The position numbers and the translations under genes are program-made. The notes under the pieces are model-generated. The model was not told where the DNA came from. It saw only the letters and a list, made by a program, of their open reading frames with translations, and made no database searches. Below are positions 44,246 to 55,513 of a DNA stretch of 64,000 nt, one piece after another. Origin of the DNA: Eurosta solidaginis (taxonomy: Eukaryota; Arthropoda; Insecta; Diptera; Tephritidae); assembly GCF_040869045.1 (NCBI RefSeq), contig NC_090322.1, positions 277,228,662-277,292,661 of the forward strand. The letters run 5' to 3'. The first letter of the stretch is position 1. Every line of letters begins with the position of its first letter.

Positions 44246-46248
44246 GTTAATATACTCTGTGAGCTCTGCTCAACTGAGTATAAAAACACCACTTATTGAC
44301 GCTGGATATTCCTGTAACAAAAAAAGCGATGGAACAACGAATTTGCAACAAATGCCGACTTAAGCTATCTAAAATGAACAAAGATAATGAGGATTCTATA
44401 TACTTGCACATATAATAATTGAATATACAAATTTAGAAACAATATATCTATTTATGGAACTCATATGTAAGACATTGGCAGCTGCCCTCATATACACATA
44501 TGGTTTTCCATATTTTAACTTCAATATTATTAAATTCGTCAAATATTAGGAACTTATCATATTATTCGTTTTTCCAGATGAAAGAATCAGATGATATTAA
44601 TTTCAGCGAAGTACTCACTGAAACTGATAGCGACGTGAATTACGCTCCGCAATGTTCTACATCTGTATCATTGAAGAAAGACAGAGAAGCAATGTTCGAG
44701 GCAATTAATTTAATCAACAAAGGCTTAGAAGTAATCGGAGTTTCACCAATTCAAAAAAAAGGTTCATTAAAAACACTATCCAACTGAAAAAAGGCAGAAT
44801 GTTTCTGAAGCAATTTCAGGAAAAAATTTTGGCATGCCCAGTGATGACAACGTTTGCTTTGATGAAAATGATGGAAACGAAATATTACAAACCTTAAAGA
44901 CGCATTCGCTACTACCAGTGATCGAGGAAAACAACTTAGAATTTTAACTATTTGCAAAGATTGGCCTCATCGGAAAATTCAATACCATATCTCTGCTACA
45001 GTTCATATGATAACTGTTGGTAAGAAAATTGCTGAGGATAAAGGAATTCTGGCAGAAGCAAATCCCAAGAGTCATCGGTTATTAGAAAGAGAAGTTATTG
45101 ATTTAATAACACAATTTTATAAACTCGATGAAAATAGTCGTGTGATGCTCGGGAAAAAAGATTTTGTCTCCTTAAAAATTAATAACGAACGCATTCACGC
45201 AAAAGAGGATACTGTTGTTAAACTTACGCGAACTTCATCAAATGTTTAAGGAAAATCACCCCACGGTTAAGCGTGGTTTTTCAAAATTTGCAGCTTTGAG
45301 GCCAAAACATTGTGTTGTAGCAGGGTCAAGTGGTACTCATTCAGTATGTGTTTGCACTATACCTGAGGACGTCAAATTATTAATCGAAGGACCTAACATC
45401 TAACTGCTGAGTCTGTGCACCCAATAAAAAGCTACCAAGACGGTTTAAAACGTATGTTATGTAGAGTTGGGATTCTACCGGGTATTTACTATTTTTATAA
45501 GTAAATACCAGGAAAATATCCGGAATATTCCTTTTTTGTATCTTTTTTTGGGATTTAAAAATCATTTGAATCGAGGCTGCTTGGAATTACAATTCAGCAA
45601 TTAAATTTATACGTCATTTGAAATAAAAAAAAATCGTCTTGATTTTAAACAAACAACCCAGCAAACACTCGGAGTCAACAATTAGTCTGAAAGGAGTCCA
45701 ATCATTGGCTCGTTTGCACTCGTTATGAACTCATTTAGGAGCCTGAAGCGAATGCTATATGCTCATATTTGCCTCTAACATAAGTCTTATACTGGCCTCC
45801 TTCCGATATCATATGTGCGCCTTATTGGCGTCATATACTGCAAATTTTGAGTCTTTTAATGACACTACTTCAGGGCTTTTAGGAAGAACTTTTGACATAT
45901 ATCCGAAGGGGAAAACATAGGGGAGAAAATTGTTGTGATAAAACTCCCATGAGGATAAGACAGAAAGGAAATAAGTATTAGTTGAATTAATTATTTATTT
46001 AGCATAAATTGTCGCAGAAAAATTTCTGAGTTTTTATTCCGGAGCTGCCTAGTTTGCTGATTTTAATATTTTTCGTTTATTCATAATTTCATCAAATTGA
46101 AGTCATTATAGGCTCTAAGGCGATAACATTTTTGAAGCTGATATTTTTCGGGCCCATATTGATTTCCAGAACTGTAAGAGAATTTTTATAGGGTACACAT
46201 ATTTACGCAAACAAAGCTACCCCTCAAACATGCTCACGGCGCTCATAA

Positions 46249-48894
46249 CACTACTCAACAAAATTTGATCAGCTTTAGTCTCCAAGAAAAAATAGGCCTT
46301 TCCTAAAGTAAAATTTTCTCCTGATTCCGAATATGACTTCCATTTTCCTGTGGCAGATCTAGTTTCCGAGATATCGGCGAAAATATGAAAATTCCCATTT
46401 TTCCAGAACAATACGTAATATACATAGGTACGGCAAAAATTTTTATTTTTCATTTTTTCGTTTTAAACTGTTGATTTATGCATTATACTAATCCCCATAA
46501 AAATTTCTTGCCTTCACCTCCCTTCAGTATCTTCAGTAGTTTGGCCACTATGCCAAAAAACGTTCAAAAAATGTTGAAAAAAAAAACGAAGTTTTTTACA
46601 AAATTTCAGATTTAACCACTTTAAAATCGGAAAAATTCTATTGAAGAAAAAGTTAGCCCTCCTATGTTGTAGGTAATTTAATTACGAAAATTTTGAGCAT
46701 ACCAGTACAACATTCAGACGTGCCATTGAGACTATAGCCCCGTTAACTCGCAAGTGTCTATCCTACAATTTTTTATAGAAACAATTTTTATTCAAACTAC
46801 GTTTTCATTTTTTTATAACATTTTATTATAGACATATGTTTGCACGTTAAACTGTATGCAATTGAGTATAAATCAGCAATTCAGTAAAAAACAACAACGA
46901 CAACAACACTAAATACATACATATCTACATCTAAAAAAAAGTCAAATAGAGCAATTTTACCGTGGCGGTCAATAGTGAGGGACGTGGGTACTTTTAACTA
47001 CCCGTTTATAATTTTCTGGGTTTGTCTCCCGTATTATTGTCCAGCAATAATCTCCCATCATTTCTTCATTCCAAAAACCTTGATAACGTTTTTCAAAAAT
47101 CATGAGGTCTTTGTGAAACCTTTCACCCTGTTCATCACTTTCAGCACCTAGGTTTGCGGGAAAATTATCCAAATGTGAATGCAAAAAATGCATTTTGAGG
47201 GACATGTTGCATTTCATAGCACTGTAGTTTTTCAACAAGGCTTTGACCATCTCTCTATAGTTGGGATCTTTGTTGTTGCCAAGAAATCCACTAACGACTT
47301 GCTTAAAGCTGTCCCAAGCCGCTGCTTCTACTAATGATAAATGATTTGCAAAATTTTCGTCTTTCAGCAACTTTCTAATTAATAATTAAATAAGTTTCTT
47401 TAGTATTCTCAGAATGTGCCACTGGTATTGACGGTTACGAATTTCCTTTATGGAGTAATGCTGCTTTTAAACTATGCTTTGAACTGTCTATAAACAAGCG
47501 CCAATCATCCACTTTATTTTCTAATTTTAGTGCTTCAAATAAACTTTGAACATCATTGCAGTAGCAAATATTTTCACTTTTAGTAAAAAAAGAAGAGAAA
47601 GTCTTGCGTCTATTTCGAAATTTGGAAGTACTTGTCGAAGGGCCCAGGCTGCCCCATTGCTGCAAACAAGATCCTAGAACTTCGCTATCAAATTTCGATA
47701 ATTTCAAATCTCTGTACAAGTCATTAAGTTCGGCTTGTGAGACTCGATGTGGGACCTCTCCTTCTTGTTCACTGTCTGAATTATCTGCTTCGGAGTCACT
47801 TTCGCTTGAGGCTTCAAAACTTATAGGCGGCCTAGGTATTGGTAAGGTATGGCCATGTAGTTTTGGTTTTTTAGCTGACGCCACATTTGGATAACTTATT
47901 AATTTCCTCTTTTTTCTCGTTTTACCTTTAAGGTCTATCACGCAGAAATAGCACTGGTCGTGGTTAAAGGGTTCAGTCCACATCATTGGAACACCAAACT
48001 TCATGTTATGACCTTTACCCGATACCCATCTCATTAAAGTTAATCTACAGGAGGTGCAAATAAAATGAGGTGTCCAAGATTTATCGAGATTTTTTACACG
48101 GAAACCGAAATAATGAAAGTATGCATCATTGACAGAATTAGTTATTTTCCGAGCAGAGTTTCCAAAAATATAATGTCCGCAAATAAAGCAAAAGTCATCC
48201 GGATTATTTTCACATTTAAAATCTCTTTTGCAATAAGCCATTTCGTAAACACATCTACCGATATAGTATGTATAAATTTGCACTACAATTTGCAAAACAA
48301 AATTTACAACAAACAGTAGTGACAATTAAATACTTGATGTCTTTTTAAATTTAATTTTAAAGTTAACGGGGCTATAGTCTACACGGCACTTCCGATTGTT
48401 GTACTGGTATGCTTAAAATTTTCGTAATTAAATTACCTACAACATGGTGTGGGCTAACTTTTTTTCGTCCATAGAATTTTTCCGATTTTAAAGTGGTTAA
48501 ATCTGAAATTTTCTAAAAATTTTTTTTTTTTTTTCAAAATTGTTTCAAGGTTTTTTGGCATAGTGGACAAACTACTGAAGATACTGGAAGGAGGTGAAGG
48601 CAATAAATGTTTATGGGAATTAGTATAATGTATAATTCAACAGTTTAAAACGAAAAAATGAAAACTACAAATTTTTGCCCGACCTATATGAAGTAGTGTT
48701 CTGCAAAAATCGGAATTTTCATATCTTCGCCGATATCTGGGAAACTAGATCTGCCACAGGAAAATGGAAGTCATATTCGGAATCAGGAGACAATTTTAAT
48801 AATTATTAATTTTTATTTTTAATATTTTTAATAATATTATTATTCAATTTAAAAGGCCTATTTTATTTTTGGAGATTTTTTTTGTCGAGTAGTG
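46249..48894 (-). mobile_element. Chapaev3-like (CACTA-type) element with ~500-bp inverted repeats
   Basis: Ends CACTACTC with TAA duplicated on both sides (46246-46248, 48895-48897). The inverted repeats span about 46249-46747 and 48362-48894. CACTR ends with 3-bp TWA targets and the encoded protein fit the Chapaev3 group of CMC transposons. The middle of the transposase is deleted, so it is non-autonomous. Confidence 0.8.
46969..48241 (-). pseudogene. Chapaev3-like transposase with central deletion
   Basis: From ATG 48241 (MAYCKRDFKCENNPDDFC) the N-terminal 269 codons hold cysteine pairs of a zinc-binding region (CFICGHYIF, FICTSCRLTL, CYFCVIDLKG), an acidic linker (EASSESDSEADNSDSE) and DWRLFIDSSKHSLKAALLH, which I recognise as a conserved block of these transposases. 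The frame ends at 47435. After about 65 bp of broken sequence the C-terminal block follows at 47370-46969: NMSLKMHFLHSHLDNFPANL, DEQGERFHKDL, MGDYCWTI. Around 200 residues expected between the blocks are missing. It cannot be active without help. Confidence 0.82.
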
Positions 48895-51050
48895 TAATTT
48901 AAGAATCCGAAATGAGTCCAAAATAAGTGGGCAATGTAGGAATCAGAAAAGCATCGAACCGCGTAGGAGGGTCAAGGAAAATGTAATTCTTGCCTTTTAT
49001 TTAACGGGCTAAAAGCTCCTAACCTAGCATGCAAAAATTGCCATTTATCAACTATTTATGTTCGCCACAGGGAGTTTGGAACACATTTTGAAACTTTGTT
49101 ACAATTTTTCATTTTAATACAAAATGCATTACATTTGTACATTATTGTTACCCTTGCTATTCTTTTTTTGTATAAGCATCGACGTTTTTCCGCTCATGGA
49201 CGCTTATCGACATTTTTAATTTGACCGCAAAGCTGTCAATCTCTGTCCAGGTGTGTCGAACTATGACCCCAATAAGCGCTGACGATGCCTAATAAATAGG
49301 CCATATAGGTGTCAGATAATCAGAGTAAAAATGACACCGGATAGTTCCAGTAGAGTATAATATGAGCTGTTTAAACGCCTTTTAAGGCTTATGTCGGACT
49401 CTTATTTAGGCTCAAATGATATAAGTTAATAGGCTCATATAGGACGACCATTGCAAGAAGGAAATACATTGGTTTCGGCCTCCCAAACGAGCACATACCG
49501 ACTGTAAACGCTCCAATTTAGATATTTTTCCGACTTTTCGACTTAAAATGTTTACTGGGTAAACTTAAATTTTTGCAACGGCATGCATTATTGGCTAAAT
49601 ATTTTTAAAAAACGCTGGATTACAGATTAAAACTAGTTCAACCGATAGCGGAATGGATAACTACCCACCAATAAGGGTCAAATTGGGTGCATTTTGGATT
49701 GAATTTGTGTGTTTGTTTCCCATATTTTCCAAAAAATTATTTTTACCCTTCTTTTGGATATATATTTGGGTATTTACCCATTTTTACCATATATACTATT
49801 TGGGTATTTACGCCTTTCCCATCTCTAATGTTATGTCTTAATGCATCAACAAATTGTTATTTCGGAAAATGTGCCCCGTGCCCTGGGGCAAAAAATTTGA
49901 TCGATGAAATAAGAACAATTTTGGAAGATAGCTTCATTGTGGAAATAACTTACAGACAATGGGTGAACGTCGATAGAACCACTTTGCAAGTAATGGTATC
50001 CCCATTTAATGAATATTTGAAAAATTAGTCTGGTTTAAAAAAATTAGTGTTGCATTCATACATAGTTAAAAGCCAAAACAAGTTTATAAGCAGCAAAAAA
50101 GAATCTTTACCAGAAAATGAATGCATCGTTCTCTGTGATTTTTCCGAAATCTATGCATTTGTAGTGCAAAATGCTGCTCAAGGAATTCATTGGAATAACA
50201 ATCAGGCAACAATTCATCCATTTGCCATGCATTACAGTCATGAAAGCGGCGAAATTCGTATGAACAGCTTTGTTGTCATTTCGGACTGTTTACATCACAA
50301 CACAATTGCCGTGCGTTTATTTCAAAAATACATAGTGGAATATGTTAAAAATAACTTTGAAAATATTTCCAAAATTACATATTTTTCTGATGGGGCAAGT
50401 GCACAGTATAAAAACAAAAAGAATTTTGTTAATCTTACCCACCATCAAAAAGATTTCGGTTTGAGTGCGTAGTGGCACTTTTTTCCAACTTCACTTCGCA
50501 AAAATGCATGCGATGGTTTAGGTGAGACTTGGTAAAAAATTGGCTGCCAGAACAAGTCTACAGCAAGGCGAATCTATACAGGTGGTGGCAAAGAGAATTC
50601 AATCAATTCGCCGTGCAGATGAATGTCAAGTCAAAAGAAAATTTTCATAGATTTCGATTAACTGACATTTTGTTGTACAAGGCTTTGTATGGAAAATTAT
50701 CAAGAAGAAGCAATCAGCTGATGGGATAACACCATCTGTAATGAATTCGCCTTGAGTCTACAGAGAGCGAATAATCCAATTCAAACGAATTATTTGATTG
50801 GGCAATAGCGGCTATCCCTAATATTTCATTTAAATATTTGGAAAACGAGCAATACTACAACGAAGAAAATAACCTTAAAGCTAGATTTAAAAAGGCAGCA
50901 GCAGTGAAAGGGACGTTGACATACCACTGCATGATTCCAGTGGCAGAAGGAACATTAAAAGCAAAGTTTTTTCTTTGGATGATCATTCTTGAAGTAAATA
51001 AGTATTATGAAATATGTATAAATTTAAATGAAATTAAAAATTATTGTTAA

Positions 51051-51456
51051 GTTGGTTTTAACGGTTTGCAGTAATTAATTAGTACATCAATTGCCGTCTT
51101 CAAGACTGAGTTTGTTATTTTTGTAAAATTGATATTGCATAAGTTTGTTTATATATTGACCGAATACGCTCAATAAACCTTGCTCATTTTCTACTTATAA
51201 TAATAAAATATAATAATATAAAAATAACCTTTAAAATCATAATTAATTATTAAATCCTATATTATTAGAAATTATTAAATTCAATTTTCGAATACGAAGT
51301 TTTTTATATTGTTACATGTAGTATCTAAACACACATACAAATATGTGACCCGGCCTATGAAAAGGTGGCTTATGACTCAAAAAAGAAATTGCGAGAAACA
51401 GCTGTTAAAGATAAACAATGCATTTCTTCAGGTTTTTAGTAGATTTCTTTTTTTAA
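51051..51456. other. Non-coding stretch; holds a repeat shared with 58003-58045
   Basis: About 51343-51382 (AAAAGGTGGCTTATGACTCA) recurs inverted at about 58008-58045, in both cases near the word TTAAACGGTTTTATT. No gene seen. Confidence 0.5.
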
Positions 51457-51473
51457 CCCTTAGACTAGCGTTG

Positions 51474-51488
51474 TGGTCTGGCAGACCA
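51474..51488. promoter_or_regulatory. Subterminal palindrome, element B, left
   Basis: TGGTCTGGCAGACCA, perfect 7-bp arms, 17 bp from the left end. Confidence 0.75.
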
Positions 51489-51659
51489 TTTTCAAAAATT
51501 TTAATAAAAATTTTTGGGTTCCCCTACATTTTTCGACAAACTGTCTTATGACTTTATAAAGTTCCATAAGGAGTTTCTATTCCAGTATAGAGCAATATCG
51601 TTTGTCTCATTTTTTGTGTAAAAAATATCGTTTTGTGTTATATGTGCGTTTTTCCAGGT

Positions 51660-51678
51660 TGTGGTCTGTCAGACCACA
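51660..51678. promoter_or_regulatory. Third copy of the element B palindrome, before the transposase start
   Basis: TGTGGTCTGTCAGACCACA, perfect 9-bp arms, 138 bp before the ATG at 51817. Confidence 0.7.
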
Positions 51679-51816
51679 GCTTAGAAACTATGCTTACCTT
51701 ATAACTCTGTCGCATTTCAATAACAGCTGACACAAACAGCTGAATGCAAAATCAAATTAGTTATTTCCTTTCAGTCAAATAGTGTGTTTTGCATACAAAA
51801 ATTTTAGCGCTCGAAA

Positions 51817-53677
51817 ATGAATTTTAGTGAAAAGGAAAAGATAAAGTGTTAAAAGAATGTCGCCGTAATACCCGATACGGCAATCTTGCTGACAGCGCAC
51901 AAGAGGAATATAACGCCAGAACAGTATCTCTATTTGCTTTGGGTGAAGAAGATAGCGAAGAAGAACCATTTACAGGTGGTGAAGAACTCTAGCCTTATTT
52001 TGTGCCTATTGGTATGGCTTCGGATGCTTCAGATATTGAAGAAAATGCCATAATCGAGGATTGTGTTTAAGAAGGTAGCGACAACGATGAAGAATATAAT
52101 TTCACCACCGGGAACCGATGGCGAGTGCAACGACTGGTCAGTATTTTCTTGCAAAAGATGGGAAGGTTTGGGGCACTACTCCACCCGCCAGCACGGATCG
52201 TAAAACAGCACATAACTGTCCAGTAGTTGCTAGAGTAGGGCCATCAATACCCGTCTTTCCAAACCCTATTTCGAATTGTTGATATAGTTGTGCGGGAAAC
52301 GAATCGAATGGCTAAAGCAGTTATTGAGAAGTGGAATTCAGCTAATCCGAACAAGACTCAAAATTGGGAACCATTTTCTGAACTGGAATGTTATGCTTTC
52401 ATTGGTTTGATATTGTTTTGCGGCACTTTCCATGCTACGTCACAGCCACTTAAAGCGCTTTGGGCACCATATAATAATCAAATTTACAAAGCAACTATGT
52501 CATTTAATCGTTTTCAAGATATTTTACGGTTCATTAGATTTGACGATGCAATTACGAGGACTGTACGACTACAAGCTAGTAAAAATGCGCAGATAACGGT
52601 TGATGAGCAGCTGTTTGCTTATCATGGAAGAACCAAGTTCACACAGTATATTCCATCGAAGCCTGCAAAGTATGGAATCAAAGTTTGGTGGGCTTGTGAC
52701 TCAACATCCAATTATCCGTTGAAGGGCCAAATTTATACTTGTAAACTAAGCGATGCATCTAGGGAAATAAATTAAGGTCAACGGGTTGTGATGGATTTAG
52801 TTGAAAAATATTTCCGCACGGACGAACAATATACGCAAACAACTTTTTTTCATCACTAGAATTAGCTAGCGATCTTATGTCGAAAAACTTGGGTTTCGTT
52901 GGAACTGTTCGTAAGAATAAAAGATTCATTCCACCAGAATTGCTTGCATCTTCTATTCGTCCATTGAACAGCAGCATCTTCTGTTTCTACGAAAATTACT
53001 TTTCTTTATGCTCGTACGTGCCAAAGAAAAACAAGTCTGTGATTCTAGTTTCAACCGAACATAACACTTCCGACGTTGCTGGGGAGAACAGCAAGCCCCT
53101 GCAAATATTAGAATACAATAAGTATAAGGCGGGAGTAGTTACCATGGATCAAATGATATCATTTTACTCTTGCAAACGCCAAACAAGGCGCTGGCCACTT
53201 GCGTTCTTCTACAACATGCTGGACTTTTCAGCGCTCGCTTCTTTCATCATATTTGATTTATTATCCCCAAAGAGTGCAACTGATAAACGACGGGAATTTT
53301 TGATTGAATTAGCACATCAATTGCAATCGAGCAGCCAAGCCGAATACATATATCGCGATTCCAGCATATCAAAGATGCCATGAAAGTTTTCAATGTTTTC
53401 GTAAGTTAATTGATTTTTTTAAACCTTATTAGTATACTTATAAACAATTTCTCTTCAGCCTAGACCTTCTTCTGTGCCAATACAAAAGAATTTGCCTATA
53501 TATGCCCCATCTGCCCCTAACCGGCCTGTTTGTCGTATTTGCTATAAGGAGGATAAAAGAAACGGGAAAACGCGTTTCCATTGCATGAAACGTAAATCTC
53601 CGGTTTGTTATTCGCACTCAAGTAAAGTGTTTTTCAAATGCATTGCTGAAAAATCACCAACAGACTCCTCGAAATAA
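51817..53677 (+). pseudogene. piggyBac-like transposase B with C-terminal intron
   Basis: From ATG 51817 an acidic N-terminal region is broken by several stops (FALGEEDSEEEPF). The catalytic core begins at about 52290: FIGLILFCGTFH, then ITVDEQLFAYHGRTKF with the first catalytic aspartate. The second site reads ANNFFSSLELA where relatives have DN, so that aspartate is replaced by N, in a shifted frame near 52840. The third is kept (GVVTMDQMISFYSC, 53145). An intron with GTAAGT...TTCAG ends (53401-53458) precedes a last exon with the cysteine-rich domain (CRICYKEDKRNGKTRFHC, CYSH). Frameshifts and the lost aspartate make it inactive. Confidence 0.88.
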
Positions 53678-53842
53678 AGACTTATATGAGTATATTTTCA
53701 TTCAGATTGGCATATTAATTAAAAAAATAACATTCATACATTTTTGGAACAATTCTTGACTATATTTTTGAATTAAATAAACTTTGCAACTCATTTGGTT
53801 TGTTCGATTACTTTTTTTGGGCAGTGGCACGTATACATTACC

Positions 53843-53863
53843 TTGTGGTCTGTCAGACCACAA
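53843..53863. promoter_or_regulatory. Subterminal palindrome, element B, right
   Basis: TGTGGTCTGTCAGACCACA with one more paired base each side, ending 41 bp from the right end of the element. Confidence 0.75.
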
Positions 53864-53904
53864 CATAGCGTTAACGAAAATTTAAGCCACCAGTAGTGTA
53901 AGGG

Positions 53905-54158
53905 TTAAACGGTTTTATTTAGCTTGACCTGACAGGCTAGTTGGTTGGATGGCTGGTTTGCTGGTTGGCACGAATTTTGTAATTGAAATTCTTAAGTAAC
54001 TTCCCGATAAGCTACAAGGTTGAAACTTGGAATATAGTTCAGAACCCGATGACAATGCAATAATAAGAAAAAATCGCCGCTAGGTGGCGCAAGGATCGAG
54101 ATATTCACAAATCGTATTTGTGGTCCGATTTGGCTCATATTTGGAACACATAATACAT
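53905..54158 (-). repeat. Repeat ending TTAAACGGTTTTATT, relative of 21883-22390
   Basis: It matches the reverse complement of 22200-22390 (shared GGCACGAATTTTGTAATTGA and CGCCGCTAGGTGGCGCAAGG). It continues after the SINE at about 54540-54650. Confidence 0.8.
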
Positions 54159-54520
54159 AAACAAAAAAATTAAGGTAAGGCGCGATAACCTCCGAGGAGA
54201 TCCAAGGCCGAGCTTCTCTTCCAATTTGCGTCGTGCTCCTCTAGATTTTCCCTACAAATTGGCCGGACAGGACCTACATGTTTTATGCCGACTCCGAACG
54301 GCATCTGCAAGGCAGATGAGTTTTCACTGAGAGCTTTTCATGGCAGAAATACACCCGGAGTGCTTGCCAAACACTGCCGAGGGGCGACCCCGCTTAGAAA
54401 AATTTTCTTCTAATTGAAAAACCTTATTTCTAAAATTTTGATGTTGCTTTGCCCGGGGTGCGAACCCAGGGCATATGAATAGGCGGAGCACGCTACCATC
54501 ACACCACGGTGGCCGCCAGC
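54159..54520 (-). mobile_element. tRNA-derived SINE, second good copy
   Basis: About 90% like the copy at 6181-6533. On the minus strand the A box is TGGTGTGATGGTAGC, the B box GGTTCGCACCCC, and the tail TTTTTTTGTTT. The flanks are an imperfect duplication (ATGTATTATGTG against TGTATGTATGTG), so it is older than the first copy. It splits the 53905 repeat. Confidence 0.88.
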
Positions 54521-55050
54521 CACATACATACAAGAATAGAAAGCGACCTATGAAAGAAATCGCTGCTAGGTGGCGCAAGGATCGAGATATTCACAAAAAT
54601 CGTATTTGTGGTCCGATTTGGCTCATATTTGGAACAATTATTACATACAGTCCGGTAGAAGTGACATCAAAATATTTTGGACTTGGAGGAGGGACAAGCA
54701 TACGTGGCGCAGAGTCGAGTAAAGTCTTTGGAAGGATTATGTATTGAGGACTTATATTGTAACAAATTGTCAGGAAAGTCCTTGTAATAATGAATCACTA
54801 AATGAATAAGAATAAGAAAATAAAATAGAATAAGAAATAATAGGCAATTAAATAAGGACTAAAAACTTGAAAATAAAATAATTTAAAAAAATTTTTTTAA
54901 GTTAAACGGTTTTATTGAAAACAATACTTACATGAAGTAATAATAATACTGAAAGCTAGAAAATAATTATGTAGGTCCTAAGTACTAGTCATCACACTCC
55001 TCATCAATCTAGGGCGTTGATCAGACAATTAATTAACCGTTTCGATATAT

Positions 55051-55068
55051 TGTTGCCATATGGCAACA
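55051..55068. promoter_or_regulatory. Subterminal palindrome, element C, left
   Basis: TGTTGCCATATGGCAACA, a perfect 18-bp palindrome 14 bp from the left end. Confidence 0.75.
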
Positions 55069-55368
55069 TCAAACTTTGGGACGGCGTAGTTTCCACCACT
55101 TTAAGTAAAATACAAAATTAGAAAAAAACAATTTTTTTAGTGTATTGTAGTTCATATCACGAATCACGAATGAAGGTAGTCTCTTCATTGCGATTTTTTT
55201 CAATAAAAGGCACTTTTTTGTTTTCCGGCTGGAAGAAATATTTTATAAATTTTTGAAAATTTTTTGATTAAAATATAACCATAAATATTTGCTTTAGAGA
55301 CTGCTACTGAAATTTTGGATTATAAAGCTTTGTGTCGGGCGCTATATATATAATTTTTTAAAATGTGT

Positions 55369-55388
55369 ATGTTGCCATTGGGCAACAT
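55369..55388. promoter_or_regulatory. Third copy of the element C palindrome, before the transposase start
   Basis: ATGTTGCC ATTG GGCAACAT, perfect 8-bp arms, 125 bp before the ATG at 55514. Confidence 0.7.
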
Positions 55389-55513
55389 ATGCCTTGTAAG
55401 GTACTCAAAATCTCAATAACGTGCGGCCAATTTTTAAATTGCATACATTCATTTGCGCTAGTAACTCATAGCGATCAGATGTTTTATTGAGCTTGAGCAA
55501 ACATTTTTTAGCC

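Larger units (their letters stand above)
37643..44285 (+). repeat. Long non-coding repeat, copy C4 (subtype 2)
   Basis: It begins GTAAGGAAGGTTGAGTTCGG with hairpin TTCGGGTGTAACCGAA and ends with the hairpin 44251-44282 (TATACTC/GAGTATA with GAGC/GCTC inside). 5' ATACTCAGTTGAG (37675-37687) is complementary to 3' CTCAACTGAGTAT (44269-44281). It contains a 130-bp tandem array, CACGCCCACTT motifs and the GGACGGACGGACATGG region. It has been invaded by a LINE (38647-42083) and a palindromic MITE (44026-44245). Its own flanks share AAAAACA, a possible target duplication in the disrupted gene. Confidence 0.85.
45657..49557. mobile_element. Candidate inner element with CCCAGYAAACA ends
   Basis: ACCCAGCAAACA at about 45657 and its near-inverse at about 49546-49557 could be the ends of an element between the hAT-type shell and the Chapaev3-like core. 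No exact target duplication was found. The non-coding sequence on each side of 46249-48894 (about 590 and 660 bp) would be its body. Confidence 0.4.
45462..49827. mobile_element. hAT-type element carrying nested insertions
   Basis: Target duplication ATGTTATG (45454-45461, 49828-49835). Ends are TAGAGTTGGGA and, inverted, TAGAGATGGGA. The outer parts (45462-45656 and 49558-49827) are non-coding, rich in GGGTATTTAC words, and about 460 bp together, so a MITE that received other elements. Confidence 0.8.
37545..51050 (+). pseudogene. Unrecognised TE-like gene cut into three parts
   Basis: Part 1 (37545-37640) starts MPKVKCFNPFDLSPHPN and stops at repeat C4. Part 2 (44286-45461) resumes HHLLTLDIPVTKKAMEQRICNKC and goes on with LRPKHCVVAGSSGTHSVCV. 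Part 3 (49836-51050) continues ASTNCYFGKCAPCPGAKNL, LCDFSEIYAFVV, FAMHYSHESGEI and YFSDGASAQYKNKKNF. Reading across the insertions restores continuous sense, so they were one gene. An AG acceptor at about 44575 suggests an intron. Conserved-looking aspartates (CDFSE, FSDGA) could be catalytic residues of a DDE-type enzyme, but I cannot name the family. Several own frameshifts show it was already decaying. It may be a transposase or an orphan host gene. Confidence 0.6.
51457..53904 (+). mobile_element. piggyBac-like element B
   Basis: Flanked by TTAA on both sides (51453-51456, 53905-53908). Ends CCCTTAGACTA and, inverted, CCCTTACACTA. 2.45 kb with a decayed transposase gene and three palindromes (TGGTCTGNCAGACCA). 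The right-hand TTAA is also the start of the TTAAACGGTTTTATT repeat end. Confidence 0.92.
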
